From positions 26,015,238-26,079,237 of the forward strand of contig NC_053149.1 in assembly GCF_016808335.1 (NCBI RefSeq): a DNA stretch of 64,000 bases. Direction: 5' to 3'. Under the pieces are notes generated by a model, which saw nothing but the letters and a program-made list of their open reading frames with translations, was not told the origin of the DNA and ran no database searches. This DNA comes from Panicum virgatum. Its lineage: Eukaryota; Streptophyta; Magnoliopsida; Poales; Poaceae. Positions 12,201-23,700 of this stretch are shown here, one piece after another. The first letter of the stretch is position 1. Every line of letters starts with the position of its first letter. Both the position numbers and the translations under genes were made by a program.

Positions 12201-12867
12201 GTATGGTCGACGGTGTCGAACCCCTTTGAGTTGGTCCCAGACTGGGGAACGTCAAATATTTGGACCCGAATTAGTGGTCGAGGCTGAGGAGAAAGTAAAG
12301 ATAGTACAAGCTAATCTCCGAGCAGCCCAGTCTCGGCAAAAGAGTTATTTTGATAAAAGAAGGGATCCTTTGAAGTTCATGGTTGGTAACCACGTCTATT
12401 TACGAGTGTCCCCAACTCGAGGCGTTCAACGTTTCGGAGTCAGGGGTAAGCTCGCACCTCGCTATGTCGGGCCATATGAAATCATTGAAGAATGTGGACC
12501 CGTGGCTTATCGTTTGCGACTTCCTTCACGACTCGCCGCCATCCATAATGTTTTCCACATATCCCAACTCAAGAAATGTGTTCGAGTTTCTACGGAAATC
12601 ATTGATCAACAAGAAATCTTAGTGGAGCCCGATCTCTCTTATACCGAATATCCACTCAAAATTTTGGATCAAAAAGAGAGAAGTACTTGTCAAAAGGTGG
12701 TAAAAATGTATAAAATTCAGTGGTCTCATCACACTGAAGAAGAAGCCACCTGGGAGACGGAAGATTATCTTAATCGACATTATCCGGGTTTTCTTAGCTC
12801 CACCTCAGGTATAACATTTTCCCCACCTCAATTCAATCATCCAATCTCGGGACGAGATTCTTTTTAA
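9274..12867 (+). pseudogene. pol: pol of T1 (CCHC, PR, RT, RNase H, IN, chromodomain)
   Basis: One continuous frame broken by TAG at 9436-9438, TGA at 10033-10035 and TAG at 12142-12144. Order: CCHC zinc knuckle (9313-9354), aspartic protease D-S-G-S-S (9538-9552), reverse transcriptase with the F-I-D-D catalytic box (10468-10479), RNase H (CDASGTGLG from about 10912, TDHKSL near 11100) and integrase. The integrase has an HHCC finger ending C-D-T-C near 11670 and a catalytic triad D 11764, D 11947, E 12055 with 35 residues between the last two. A C-terminal chromodomain-like segment (about 12649-12790, with EEEATWE) is typical of Tekay/Del chromoviruses and is thought to steer integration to heterochromatin. 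The frame ends 12 bp before LTR2. Confidence 0.92.
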
Positions 12868-12878
12868 GGGGGGTAGGT
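12865..12878 (+). other. Polypurine tract of T1
   Basis: TAAGGGGGGTAGGT immediately before LTR2. It is the expected primer for plus-strand DNA synthesis and confirms the sense direction. Confidence 0.8.
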
Positions 12879-15800
12879 TGTGACACCTCAGGTGTCAGTA
12901 CATTTAAATACAATCAATGTACCTTAGTTAAAGTTAAAGGAAAATTTTGAGAAATTAATTCAAAGAGAAAGGGTCAAATAAAAGACAAATCATACAAAAG
13001 GAATTAAAGGAAAAAGAAAAAGCAGTGAAAAGCTACTCAAAAATTTAATTCAAAAATGTGCACCAAATTTTAGTTGGCTCATGAGAGGTGTTTCAATTGA
13101 CATGTGCTCAATTGAACTTCAGCCAAAATCAATTCAAAAACTGAATAAAACTAAAGTCCTTTTGTGCAAATATGTAAATGTACCAATAGTTCAAAATGTG
13201 AGTTTCAAATGAAAATTTGCATTACACGAAAGTTGTAGATCTTGAAAAGTTATGCAAAAGTGGTATTCAACACTTTTCCATTTGAGCCCTCCAAATAGGA
13301 GATAATTTCAGTTTACCGAGAGGTCCCTGGAATTTTCAGAAATCGCAAAAGAGCCCCCATCTCCATCTCTCTCTCCCGGCTGGCTCTGTTTCGCCCGCCG
13401 CCCGCCGTACGCCGCCGGTGGACTTCGTCCACCACGCGCTCGCGGCCAAATGGACCCAGGGGAGTCTCTCAGCGCCACCTGGCCGCCCCTTGGCACCTCC
13501 TCGCGCGCACACGCGTCTCAGACCCCTTCCCGAGCCGCCACGACACCCCCGGCCGGCGCAGCGCCGCTGCAGCTCCGCCCGCTCGCCGTCGAGTCGCCCA
13601 GGACCAAATCGACCTCCCCCAGTCACTACATTCCTCACCCAGGAGCTCTTTGGCCTATAAAGACCCCCAAAACTCCACAGTCGCGCCCCTTTTTCCCCTT
13701 CTTCCTCCTCCCGCCGCTCCGCCATGGCCGCCGAGATCCAGCTCACGCGGACCGGCTAGCCCAGCCCCACATTGCCCCCTCCGACCACCGCAACAGCTTC
13801 GCCACCTCCTTGTTAAGCTCCACGCGCGCGGAATCGACCCCAAACCTCCTCCCGATGCCGTTCCCCTTTTGCGCCGCCGCCGGCGAGCTCAGGCTCACCG
13901 CGGACCGGCCAGCTCCGAGGGAGATCGAGCACAACAGCTACCCCAGAAGCATCCACGAGCTCACGCCGTGCTCGTGTGCTCCCTGTTCCCCTACCCCGAG
14001 CCCTCCTTCACCTCCAGCGCCGGCGAACCGAACAACCACCCCGCCATTGACGCCGACGAGCTCGAAACCGTGCACCAGACGCTCGAACGTCGACCAGGGT
14101 AGGTGTTCCTCGATCCTTTCTCTCCCACGCGCCTCCCCGTGGCAGCCCCGGTAAGCCCTGCACCGCAGAACACCACCGGCAAGATGCCACGGCGGAGAAG
14201 GCCGGCGAAGGACCCGGTTGTAAATACTTTTCTTTGTTCAAGGGTGTTTCTGCAAGTTTTTCAGTGTATACCAGTGAACTCCTAAAATGCGAAACAAATC
14301 ACAGAAAAATCAGAAAAATGCAAACTCAACTGATCTGGATTCCTTGTAACAAGATCTACAAATTTTGTAACATTCACATTTGCAGAAACTCAACCGAATT
14401 TAATCTAGGGAAAAGAATAAGAAAACCACCTTATCATGTTCATGAAGTTCTGCCCATCAAATGACCTTGATTTTTGGATATGTTATCACTAATGGAATTT
14501 TAAGATCACATTAAAAAGATGGCACCCAACCAAAGCAGTATAATATTGGAACAATCAAGATTCTCTAATCTGTTCTTAGCTTTCTCGATTTAATTTTGGA
14601 AAATATGCACATGAACTTGCCCTGAAATTTTTACTGCGTGCATGTAAAACTAAAACACTGTTAATACCTAAATTTCAGATTTATTAGAGTTCATTTGCTA
14701 TATACCATGATTTATGCTTGTGTAATCAACTTAATTCCTCATATATAGTTCTTATGCTCAGCAAAACCTATATTTATTTCTGGAGTCTCTTTTTAGCTCT
14801 GTGTTCCTGTCTAAAAATTTTGAGCTGCAGTTACTGAGTTTTGCTTTGTCGAATAATCATGCTTAGCATCTTAGGGCTAGGTTTACTATTTTTGTTCTGA
14901 GTAATCTACAATGTTTCTGATCATTATTTTTGGGCATGATCTTGTTTAGAGTATGTTCTACCTGTAATAAAAAGTTCATATGCAATACTGGTTACATGCA
15001 CCTTGAGAAATTTATGCAAACTCATGCTAAGTTAACTTTATAACTAATTTACCATAGTGAGTTAAATCTTGAAAAATTTTCTGGAGTATTTCTAACTCAT
15101 GACTAGTCTCTGGTAAAAATTTGAGAGCCATATCTCTAGTAAAACTCTCTATAGAATTAATCTTAGTTAAAAACTTTCTGTTTTTGTTCTTTTTATCACC
15201 TCAGTTATATAAGTGAATAAAATCTGGAAAAATTTCAGTGCTGAGTATATGCTTTGAAGTTGCTCCCATAAAATTTGTAGCACCAGAACCCATGTTGAAC
15301 GTTCTGTACAAAAAGATAAAGTAACTAGAGTAATCCATTTGCATGAATAGTTATAGTTTTTGCTCTATGGTAGATGCTGAATTTATGCCATGAAGGTTCA
15401 AGTTTGGATCTGAGTTACTTTAGTGTTTCATCACTAGCTCTTTAGTAGTTGTGTTGATAAGAAATAACAGAAGCATGCTATGTGTTGAAATTGCAAAAAA
15501 TGAAAACTAAAACCCCCCACTCATTCATGAAGAAACGTAGTTAGGTTTACTACTCTATAAATGACTGCCCATGAAATAAACTGTTGAAATCATCACTTAA
15601 GTAACTTTTGCTGGACTACAACTTTATCGTGAAGGAAAGAAATTGTTATCCATGAATAACTCATAATCTTGCATGGCATATAGAAACGGTTAATCTTGCG
15701 GGCGGTGACTACGAACTGGTGCCCGCGGACTCTCGTGCGGAGCAGGAGGCTTCTTTGAACTGTACTAACTTGTCTCAAGACCTGGGCCAAGCCCTAGAAG

Positions 15801-17275
15801 CTTTTCTGCCTGACAGTGCCCAAGAAGGCAAGCCCCGGAGCATAATCCCGCTAATTTTTTCCAAATTATCATTCTGCTATCTATTTATTAATGTATGGTA
15901 ATAGTTGGTTTTCTGCATTTAAGTTTTCTAGGCGTTGATCGAAAACCTTAGATGCATGATCCCTAGGAACCTATGTATGCTACCGGATCTTTTTATCGAC
16001 TAGTTGCCATGCTAAATAGGTACGGTAGAAGTCGAGTGGTTTCCTGCCTCTCGCGAGCAAATAGGAATTGTACTGACTTTAATTCCTGTTGAAATGTAAG
16101 GACAACGGGCGGGGTTGTGTAGTTGTGATACCCCGCTGGTGTAGTCAAAAATGGCTAAGGTCGTGGTGTGTGGCTCATTTCGTTAAGCGTTTGAAAGTAC
16201 TAGCCACATACCGAGAAATATGGTAATCGGTAAGCTTAAGTACCTGATTGGACCGGCGAGTGGAACGACCATTCACCCTCTTGGTAGAAGTAGGGTTTAT
16301 ATTTTTGTCGCGACGTACGGGTGCAGAGTGGTCGGACTCTGTAGTCGGGGAGGGTGACCCGGATCCACGGACTGGAAAGAAAGGGGAAAAGTAGCGTGGG
16401 CGGGAGCGAAGTCAATCCCCATGCGTGTGGTCTAGGTTCCCCTGGCCAGGTTGAAATTCGATTCGGAATCGTCCGCCTCTCATGGTATGTGATTGCTTAA
16501 AGATTTCGGTCACATAGAGTAACAAGTGGAACATGATGATGATAATACTGCTGGTTGATTAAATGATTGCTCTACCATGTTTGTGTAGAGTTAGTTGCAA
16601 ATTTAGAATGGTTAATCCCACTAGAATCCGGCTAAGTAAAACCTGAAAGTAAGGATCAACACTTAGCGGCATTTTTGGCAAGCAAACCCCACCAACCAAA
16701 AAGCCTTGCATGTCTAGTTATCGGACTATGTTATATCCGGAGACGGGTCAGTCTTGCTGAGTATTAGTATACTCAGCCTTGCTTGTGGCACTGTTTTTCA
16801 GGTACTAACTTTGAAGATCTGTTTGCAAGTCTTACTTGGCCTTGTACCTTGCCTCCGGGTTGGTCTGTTGAGTGGGATGGCCCTTCAGCTAGTGCTAATC
16901 GCCCTCCCGCTGAGTGACACATTCGTATGGGCTTTATCGATGCGTCACTATATCTCGCTAGTTATCTTTTACTGCTTCCGCTGAACATGAGACTTGAATA
17001 ATTGAGTAGTTGGAACTTCGTAGTACTTTGCTACTCTGAACATGGTTTGTAATAAATTTCCTTTCCGCTGCAATCACTCTGAGATGTATGAAATATTCTG
17101 TGTTGTAATCTCTGGGCTCACCTTCGTGTGAGTGTTGTCTGCTGATCCTGGAATAGCGTGGCTTTTATCGAGGCTTCACTCGAGGAACTACCGGTGAGTG
17201 CCAATTTGGGTCAGAGTTGCTTAGCAACAAAGATCAGTGCACCCGGGCCCAGTAGTTTTGGGTGGTTCTGCCACA
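12879..17275 (+). repeat. T1 LTR2 (3' LTR of unit 1, 5' LTR of unit 2)
   Basis: A 4,397-bp LTR from TGTGACACC to TCTGCCACA, near-identical to LTR1. It keeps a segment of about 41 bp at 13681-13727, including CCGCCATGG, that LTR1 lacks. It serves two units: it follows the polypurine tract of unit 1 and is followed by a second primer site. It carries the TATA-like box (13656-13662), a copy of the short acidic frame (15701-15901), the CGATTC palindrome (16459-16471) and the hairpin (16756-16777). Confidence 0.92.
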
Positions 17276-18677
17276 GCTGGCATCAGAGCTCGTAGACAGC
17301 CTACCAGAGATGGCAACCTCGGTTTTCAAAACAACAATTTAAAACTGGACTTCAAAACTATTAAGGTTTTTTTAAAGAGTTTAGGATCTCCAAGGACAAG
17401 TCTTGGACGTAAAGCCCTAGGGGATCTTATGGGTATAATCAGGTGGCTTATTTTGTATGGCTAACTTCCAGCACATTACCTTTCAGTATTTAACTTCTGT
17501 AATTTAAATTCTGCAACTACATCATCGCCACGAAGGTATGCTTACTCAGTCAGCTGAGGGAGTCTGACCTTCCCGTCGGTGATGCGAGCCGAACGCTGGA
17601 GCTCAAGCAGTGGCTTACTTGAGCTGCTGCCCATATACCAACTTTGGTTGAATATATGGGGAGTAAAGGTTCGAAATTGAAATTCAATTCCCCGTCAAAG
17701 ACGGTACTCAGTCAATACGTTATTTCGATAACGTATGATTAACGTTGTCCATACGGTGGTAATTGTATGGATGCCGATTCTATAGTGATCGGTAATGTAT
17801 GGGAACGCTTTCGTGAGTGCTGGCACGAAAGGTTCATTTTATATACTGTCAATCTTCTGCAGGTACGCTAACTCGAAATCGAATTATAGGCTATCTAGCT
17901 ATATCGAGTAGCTATATAGTGAGAGACGTAATATGTATGCCACCAAAGTCATTGCGTAAGACCAAGGGTACTTGGCAATTTTTCCTTGGTGAGGACGTAT
18001 AGGTTCTGCATTCATTCTCAAAAAGGTTAGCAAATAAATCTCTGGAGAAATCGCAAGCAAATCAGCTAAAACACTATCCTAAGGAGTATCCAGAAAGTCT
18101 GCAACTTGGTTTCCACGAATTTTAACCTTCTGTTAAGTTACTCAAATCAACTTGGGGTAGTAATACGAAATGATCTTTCCTAAGTTATCATGCTTCTGTA
18201 AAAATTTGAAAATTTTTTAAGCCTTCTAGCTTGGTAATTGTGATTTTAGATCAACATCATGTAAAACTATCAACTCTGAACAGTCTGGACGACTGAAATT
18301 TTTCAACACTCATAATTTGTTCAAACGAAAAATCGTTTAATATGAAAGTTGTAGACAACTAAGTGGTGATATTACCATAAAAATGTGAATAATTCTTGAC
18401 AAATGGTTTGAGAATTATGGTCAAAATACACCCTCTCTGGACACTCAGTTTTCCTGGTTGACATCACTCTGAATACCTGAGCATATCACCCCCATGGAAT
18501 CCGAATTGAGCTTAGTGATGACTAGATGAATCGTTCCTTAATATCAGAGGGATCTTGTGTAAATTTTTGAGAATTTTTGAAGCAAGTTATCTACCGTTTT
18601 GGGCCATTTCTTTCACTGTTCCAGAGTTAGTAGTTCTTGTTACCCTCAGCTGATCCATCGGTCTTTTGTTGGGACAG
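17276..18677 (+). other. T1 unit 2 primer site and leader
   Basis: Second copy of the leader: primer site TGGCATCAGAGC at 17278, donor-like GAAG|GTATGC near 17534, and a pyrimidine-rich stretch ending GGGACAG before ORF0. It is nearly identical to 5393-6793. No gene seen. Confidence 0.75.
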
Positions 18678-19578
18678 ATGGAAGAGCTGCTGGTCGTTGA
18701 CGCGCAGGGGCACGTGCACTCCGCTTGCCTGCACCGGGACGGGTTTCCCCGCCGTCATTGGGAGCTTTTGAGTGTAGCTGGTTACCTCCAACCACCGGTT
18801 TACGATGGCCACGAGTTTGTGGAGGACGGAGTTCGTCGCTGCAGTGTGACGATGGTGATCCCGCAGCACCCGCTCAACGGGTGGGAGCCGATCGTGACTC
18901 AGATGGTCGGTCACTACCTGCTGTACACTTGGGAGCTTACCGCCATGAGGGCGATGACCACCTTTTGCTCTTTGCGCCCTCTGGAGGTGGTTCTGACCGC
19001 GTTCGGGTTGTTCCCTGCACCTGACCCGGCAGACCCGCTTTGGCTCGACCGGATGGCACACGTGGACGTGGTCGCTACCCTTGACCCGGTCGGGGCACTT
19101 CGGACAACAGCGAGGTGCTTGGACGGTCTCTACAGACTTCACACTTACCAGAGTTACGCCGTCGCTCAGTTGGTGGACCACGCTCAGGCCCTGCACCTGG
19201 CGGTCCAGCTGATGAGATGGGCAGCTTCAGGAGGCTAGTACCGAGCTCGAGAGCAGGGCTACTCTTATCGCCCAGCTCCACGGCCAGGTTCACGAGCTTC
19301 AGGAGACGGTGTCGGATCGTGACGCTACGATCAACTTTTTGGAGGACCAGTTCCACGACCTGCAGCTTGAGATGGACGAGGCCCAGGGGCAGCTCCACGC
19401 GATACAGCAAGCGCAGGATGCCCTTCACGCACCTCCCGACGAGATGTAGGTGGACGAGGAGGACGAGCCCCAGGAGATCGAGGGCTTTTCGGAGATGGAC
19501 TCCGAGGACCAGGCGCCGCAGCCCGCACCGGTTGAGGTTCACACTCCCGCGGCGAGTGAGGCATCGGTCAACATGTAG
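18678..19578 (+). pseudogene. ORF0 of T1 unit 2
   Basis: Second copy of the upstream extra gene, near-identical to 6794-7693. It has a 2-nt insertion near 19209 (CTGATGAGATGG against CTGAGAGATGG), which closes the frame at 19238, and a TAG at 19447-19449 where unit 1 has CAG at 7562-7564. It keeps GAG where unit 1 carries the TAG at 7484. The two copies thus acquired independent lesions after duplication, and comparing them shows the ancestral frame was open throughout. Confidence 0.8.
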
Positions 19579-19935
19579 ACTGAGGCGCTGTTTCTTAGCT
19601 TTTGTAGACTCCTCTTAGTGTAGCCTACTTTTGGATCATAGCTACTAGTCTAACTTAGAGTTGAATAACCCCCTCAGTACTAATGTTAGGAGTGACCAAG
19701 TAGAAATGAGAGAATGATGGATGTACTGAACCCCTAATGCTACTAGTGTTAATTATCAGTGATCTGTGAAATGCTGAAAGCAACAGCTAGTTCAAATTTT
19801 TATCCTCTTTTCCTTTCGGATTTAGCTCCTGAGTTGAATACCAAAGTTGTTCCAAATTTCATCGTGGAAATACTCGCAAAATTTCAGCCCAAACGGATCA
19901 GTAACACGGGAGATAATCGCCAATTACAGAAAAAT
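19579..19935 (+). other. T1 unit 2 spacer and deletion junction
   Basis: The ORF0-gag spacer corresponds to 7694-8047 and then breaks off. Internal sequence ends ...ATTACAGAA (to 19931), four bases AAAT intervene, and LTR sequence resumes with GGTATGAG at 19936. Compared with unit 1, gag, pol and the first 80% of the LTR are missing, about 8.4 kb. The 4-nt filler is typical of end-joining repair. Confidence 0.8.
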
Positions 19936-20727
19936 GGTATGAGATTGCTTAATGATTTCGGTCACATAGAGTAACAAGTGGAACATGATGATGATAATAC
20001 TACTGGTTGATTAAATGATTGCTCTACCATGTTTGTGTAGAGTTAGTTGCAAATTTAGAATGGTTAATCCCACTAGAATCCGGCTAAGTAAAACCTGAAA
20101 GTAAGGATCAACACTTAGCGGCATTTTTGGCAAGCAAACCCCACCAACCAAAAAGCCTTGCATGTCTAGTTATCGGACTATGTTATATCCGGAGACGGGT
20201 CAGTCTTGCTGAGTATTAGTATACTCAGCCTTGCTTGTGGCACTGTTTTTCAGGTACTAACTTTGAAGATCTGTTTGCAAGTCTTACTTGGCCTTGTACC
20301 TTGCCTCCGGGTTGGTCTGTTGAGTGGGATGGCCCTTCAGCTGGTGCTAATCGCCCTCCCGCTGAGTGACACATTCGTAGGGGCTTTATCGATGCGTCAC
20401 TATATCTCGCTAGTTATCTTTTACTGCTTCCGCTGAACATGAGACTTGAATAATTGAGTAGTTGGAACTCCGTAGTACTTTGCTACTCTGAACATGATTT
20501 GTAATAAATTTCCTTTCCGCTGCAATCACTCTGAGATGTATGAAATATTCTGTGTTGTAATCTCTGGGCTCATCTTCGTGTGAGTGTTGTCTGCTGATCC
20601 TTGAATAGCGTGGCTTTTATCGAGGCTTCACTCGAGGAACTACCGGTGAGTGCCAATTTGGGTCAGAGTTGCTTAGCAACAAAGATCAGTGCACCCGGGC
20701 CCAGTAGTTTTGGGTGGTTCCGCCACA
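19936..20727 (+). repeat. T1 LTR3 (5'-truncated terminal LTR)
   Basis: The last 792 bp of the LTR, corresponding to about 4599-5392, including the hairpin (20208-20229) and the CCGCCACA terminus. It is followed by the target duplication TCGAT, which proves it is the original outer right end. Confidence 0.88.
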
Positions 20728-20732
20728 TCGAT

Positions 20733-20767
20733 GGCCTATCGTCTCCTCACTTTGAGCTATCACCTCA
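20733..20767 (-). pseudogene. 35-bp ORF0 fragment of T2 between T1 and S1
   Basis: The only bit of T2 left between two large insertions. It encodes an S-E-E-T-rich coiled-coil segment in register with ORF0 on both sides. Its last five bases (CCTCA) are the target duplication of S1. Confidence 0.75.
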
Positions 20768-23700
20768 TGTAACACCCGGTTTATAAAAGGACATAAACGG
20801 AGCAATCATATACGTGCCAGGATCAAGTCAGACGTATATACAACAGAATGAACAATATATCACAGCACATATCACGTAAAAAGATATAATAAAGCGAGTA
20901 CAGATGTTATTTATTACATTAATGACAAAATGTCTGATACAGAGTATGCGGAAGTGTAAAACAAGTATGAAACTCGGAAGCTAGGCGCCACATGGACGTC
21001 GACTGGGAGACGAACGCCTAGAAGTCCTCGTACTCCTGGTAGCTCTGGGTGAACTCCCTCGCATCGGCAGGAACTGAGCAGCAGTAGAGTATCCCCCAAA
21101 AGAACAAGAGGAAAAAGAGTAGAGTAGGCAAGAGTGAGTACACAACTTGTACTCAACAAGTATAACACAAACTATGAGGCTCTAAGGCTGGCTGACTCAA
21201 CTGCATTAGCTTTTAAATCTTGGCAAAGTTTTATTACAGCTATTTACTACAAGTTGATGAATTACCATAACCCAATTACATAGTAATTAATCAGAATTAA
21301 TTATGATACTACTGAGAACCAAACCAAACCACCCGAGGAACCCCCCTAATCAAAGGAAGATAACCCCACTAATCAAAAGGAGGATCTGGGCCGCTCATGA
21401 CCGTGGGTACGACTAGTATACCAGTTTTACACTCTGCAGAGTTTGCACATCTTTACCCACAAGTCGTGATCTACGCTAGTTGTTCATCACACTTCCTTAG
21501 GTGAGATGGCTAGCAAGCACACTACGAGGCCGTTACAAAGGATCTCGTTGGTAAGGCGTAACCGCGAAGAGTTGGATCGGCGACGATGGGGCCCACCTCA
21601 CGGGGGTACAAGCACAGGTGCACAGACCAAGCACAGACCAAGCCGGAGGAGCAGGGACCATTGAAGCTTACCATCCTTTGCCCCGCAGGTAAGTTACTCC
21701 AAACCAAAAGGACCTAATTAGTAAGCCAAGGCCGTCCCATTCCAGTCTTGTGGTAGCGCTATTGTCCCAGGTTGTCGCTCTATGAACCGGTCCTTATGGA
21801 GAGTGGCCAACCAAGCACTAAGCGCCGTGCTGGCCCCCTAAACCATGTTTCTATAAAAACCAATTTTTAACGAGACATGAGCCACTCAAACGGGCCACTC
21901 CCAGAATTAAGTTGCATATACCATTAATCAAATTAATTAAAAAGGACCAAGTGTGTTATAGCGCAGCAACCTAGCACAACTAACCAAAATGCAAACCAAG
22001 GGATATATATATAAAGGATATAAAGTGGCTAGGAAAGTCCTTATAGGCATACAGTATTAAAATGCAGTATGAAATTGTATTTAAAGGTGATAGGTGTTGT
22101 TCATGTTATACTTGCCTTCCTCAAACTGTTTCTGCTGCTCAAACTGCTCAAAAGGTGGTGGCTACTCCGAGTACTGGTACTGGGGCTCCTCTGGTAGCTC
22201 AACGTCTACTTACGAACACATGGCCAAAAACAAGGCAACAACATAAACATACATGCAAACAAAGGCTAACACTAAGAAACAGTACAACAATACATATAAA
22301 TAGCAAAAAAAACTAAGCTAAGGCTATTCTATGCGTTACAACGATCGCGTGGACATAAAGAACACCTAAAACGGAGCTAGAACGTGAAAACTACGCTTAA
22401 AACAAGATCCAGGGGCTTAACTGTAAGAAAAACAGAGTTTCTGGGGGTTTTCTGCAAAAACCAGGGACCTATTCATAATTAAACCTTAGATCTGGGGTCT
22501 AACTCGCAAAAACACCAAGGCTGGACGGTGGTTTCTATTTTTATAAAGCTCAGGGGTCTAAGTGAATAAAACAGGGCCTGGTTGGAATTAGTTTTGAACT
22601 TAACTGGACCGCGGGTTGAATACAAGGAAACAGAGGGGCTCTTTAGCAAAAGCGCCAGGCCGAACCGGTATCTTCAGATCAGGGCCATTGGATCCAGATC
22701 TGGCGGCTTAGATCTAAATGGGGCACGATCTAATCTCGGGCATACGTGCGGGATCGGACGGCCAGGGCAGGCTGGGCGCGCGGGACGGCGGCGCCGGTCG
22801 ACGGCGACCCTTCTCTGCGGCGGCGCGTGGTGGAAGTTCGCCGGAGTTCACCAATCTTGGTGCTCCAGGGTTCTATTCGAGCTGGGCTTCGGTCTGGGAG
22901 TGAGTACGCGTCATGCATAATCCACATGGGCCAACAGCGGGGCTTGGGGTGGCTCGGAGCGGCGAGCGCGACTGCGGCGGCGGCTCTGCACGGCGGAGCT
23001 CACTGGCGCAGCATGTTCGGGCTGCTCTGGGGCTGGGCTTCGGCTGGGGTTTAGTCGAGGAGCGAGCGCGTGGCAAGGCAAACTCGTCCAGGGGCACTAG
23101 GAGGCACGTAAGGGCACTGGCGGGGCATGCGGCTATGCAGGGCGGCGCTGGCGGCCGTGGTTTGCCGGCGTGGCCGAAATCGGCCACCTGGGCTGGGGTT
23201 TTCGGCTCGGGCCTACTTGGGGGTATGCGTGCAGCGCACTGAACGCTCCTACGGGTGCGGGTCGGGCTGCAGCGGCAGAGCAGTGGCGCCACGGCGGCGC
23301 GGGCTAAAGCTCTCCGGTGAGTGAGTGCAGGAATGCCAGGGCACTAAGGAAAGGGGGGAAAAGGGCCGGCGAGGTTCCTTACCACCCCGTGAAGTTGTGG
23401 ATGAGCGTAGACGTCGACGAGCAGTGGTGCAGGGACGGAATCGTGGTGATGCAGAGGTGGTCGACGTCCCTCCTCTGTAGCGATTCCCGGCATGCAGGGG
23501 TCGAGGTCGGCGGCTGCGGGCTCGGAGATGCTCCCGGACTCTGGGCGAAGCTCCTGCGGTAGCTCGCTGGGGCCGCGGCGCAGCGGGGCGGTGGGTTCAC
23601 GGCGGCGCAGGGACCTTGGCATGGCGGAGCTATGGCGGGGGGTCTCTGGGTCTCGGCGTTGGGGCTGCGGAGTGGAAAGGTGGGTGCGCAGAGGGGAGGT

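Larger units (their letters stand above)
1037..20727 (+). mobile_element. T1: composite (dimeric) Tekay/RIRE3-like Ty3-gypsy element
   Basis: A 19.7-kb plus-strand chromovirus-type retrotransposon with three LTR copies: LTR1 1037-5392, LTR2 12879-17275 and a 5'-truncated LTR3 19936-20727. The first unit is complete, with primer site, ORF0, gag, pol and polypurine tract. LTR2 is followed by a second primer site, leader and ORF0, then jumps into the middle of LTR3. A perfect 5-bp duplication TCGAT (1032-1036 and 20728-20732) flanks the whole array, so it descends from one insertion. It interrupts ORF0 of the minus-strand element T2. RT and integrase with a C-terminal chromodomain, plus the extra upstream gene, match the Tekay/Del clade (RIRE3/RIRE8-like). 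Confidence 0.9.

Noticed and set aside
13450..14154. 234-codon Pro/Ser/Arg-rich frame in LTR2 (and partial in LTR1)
   Set aside because: It lies in the GC-rich LTR block, where several frames on both strands are open. LTR1 breaks it with a gap that is not a multiple of three, and T3 and T2 do not share the peptide. It could still be a first exon, but I cannot support that.
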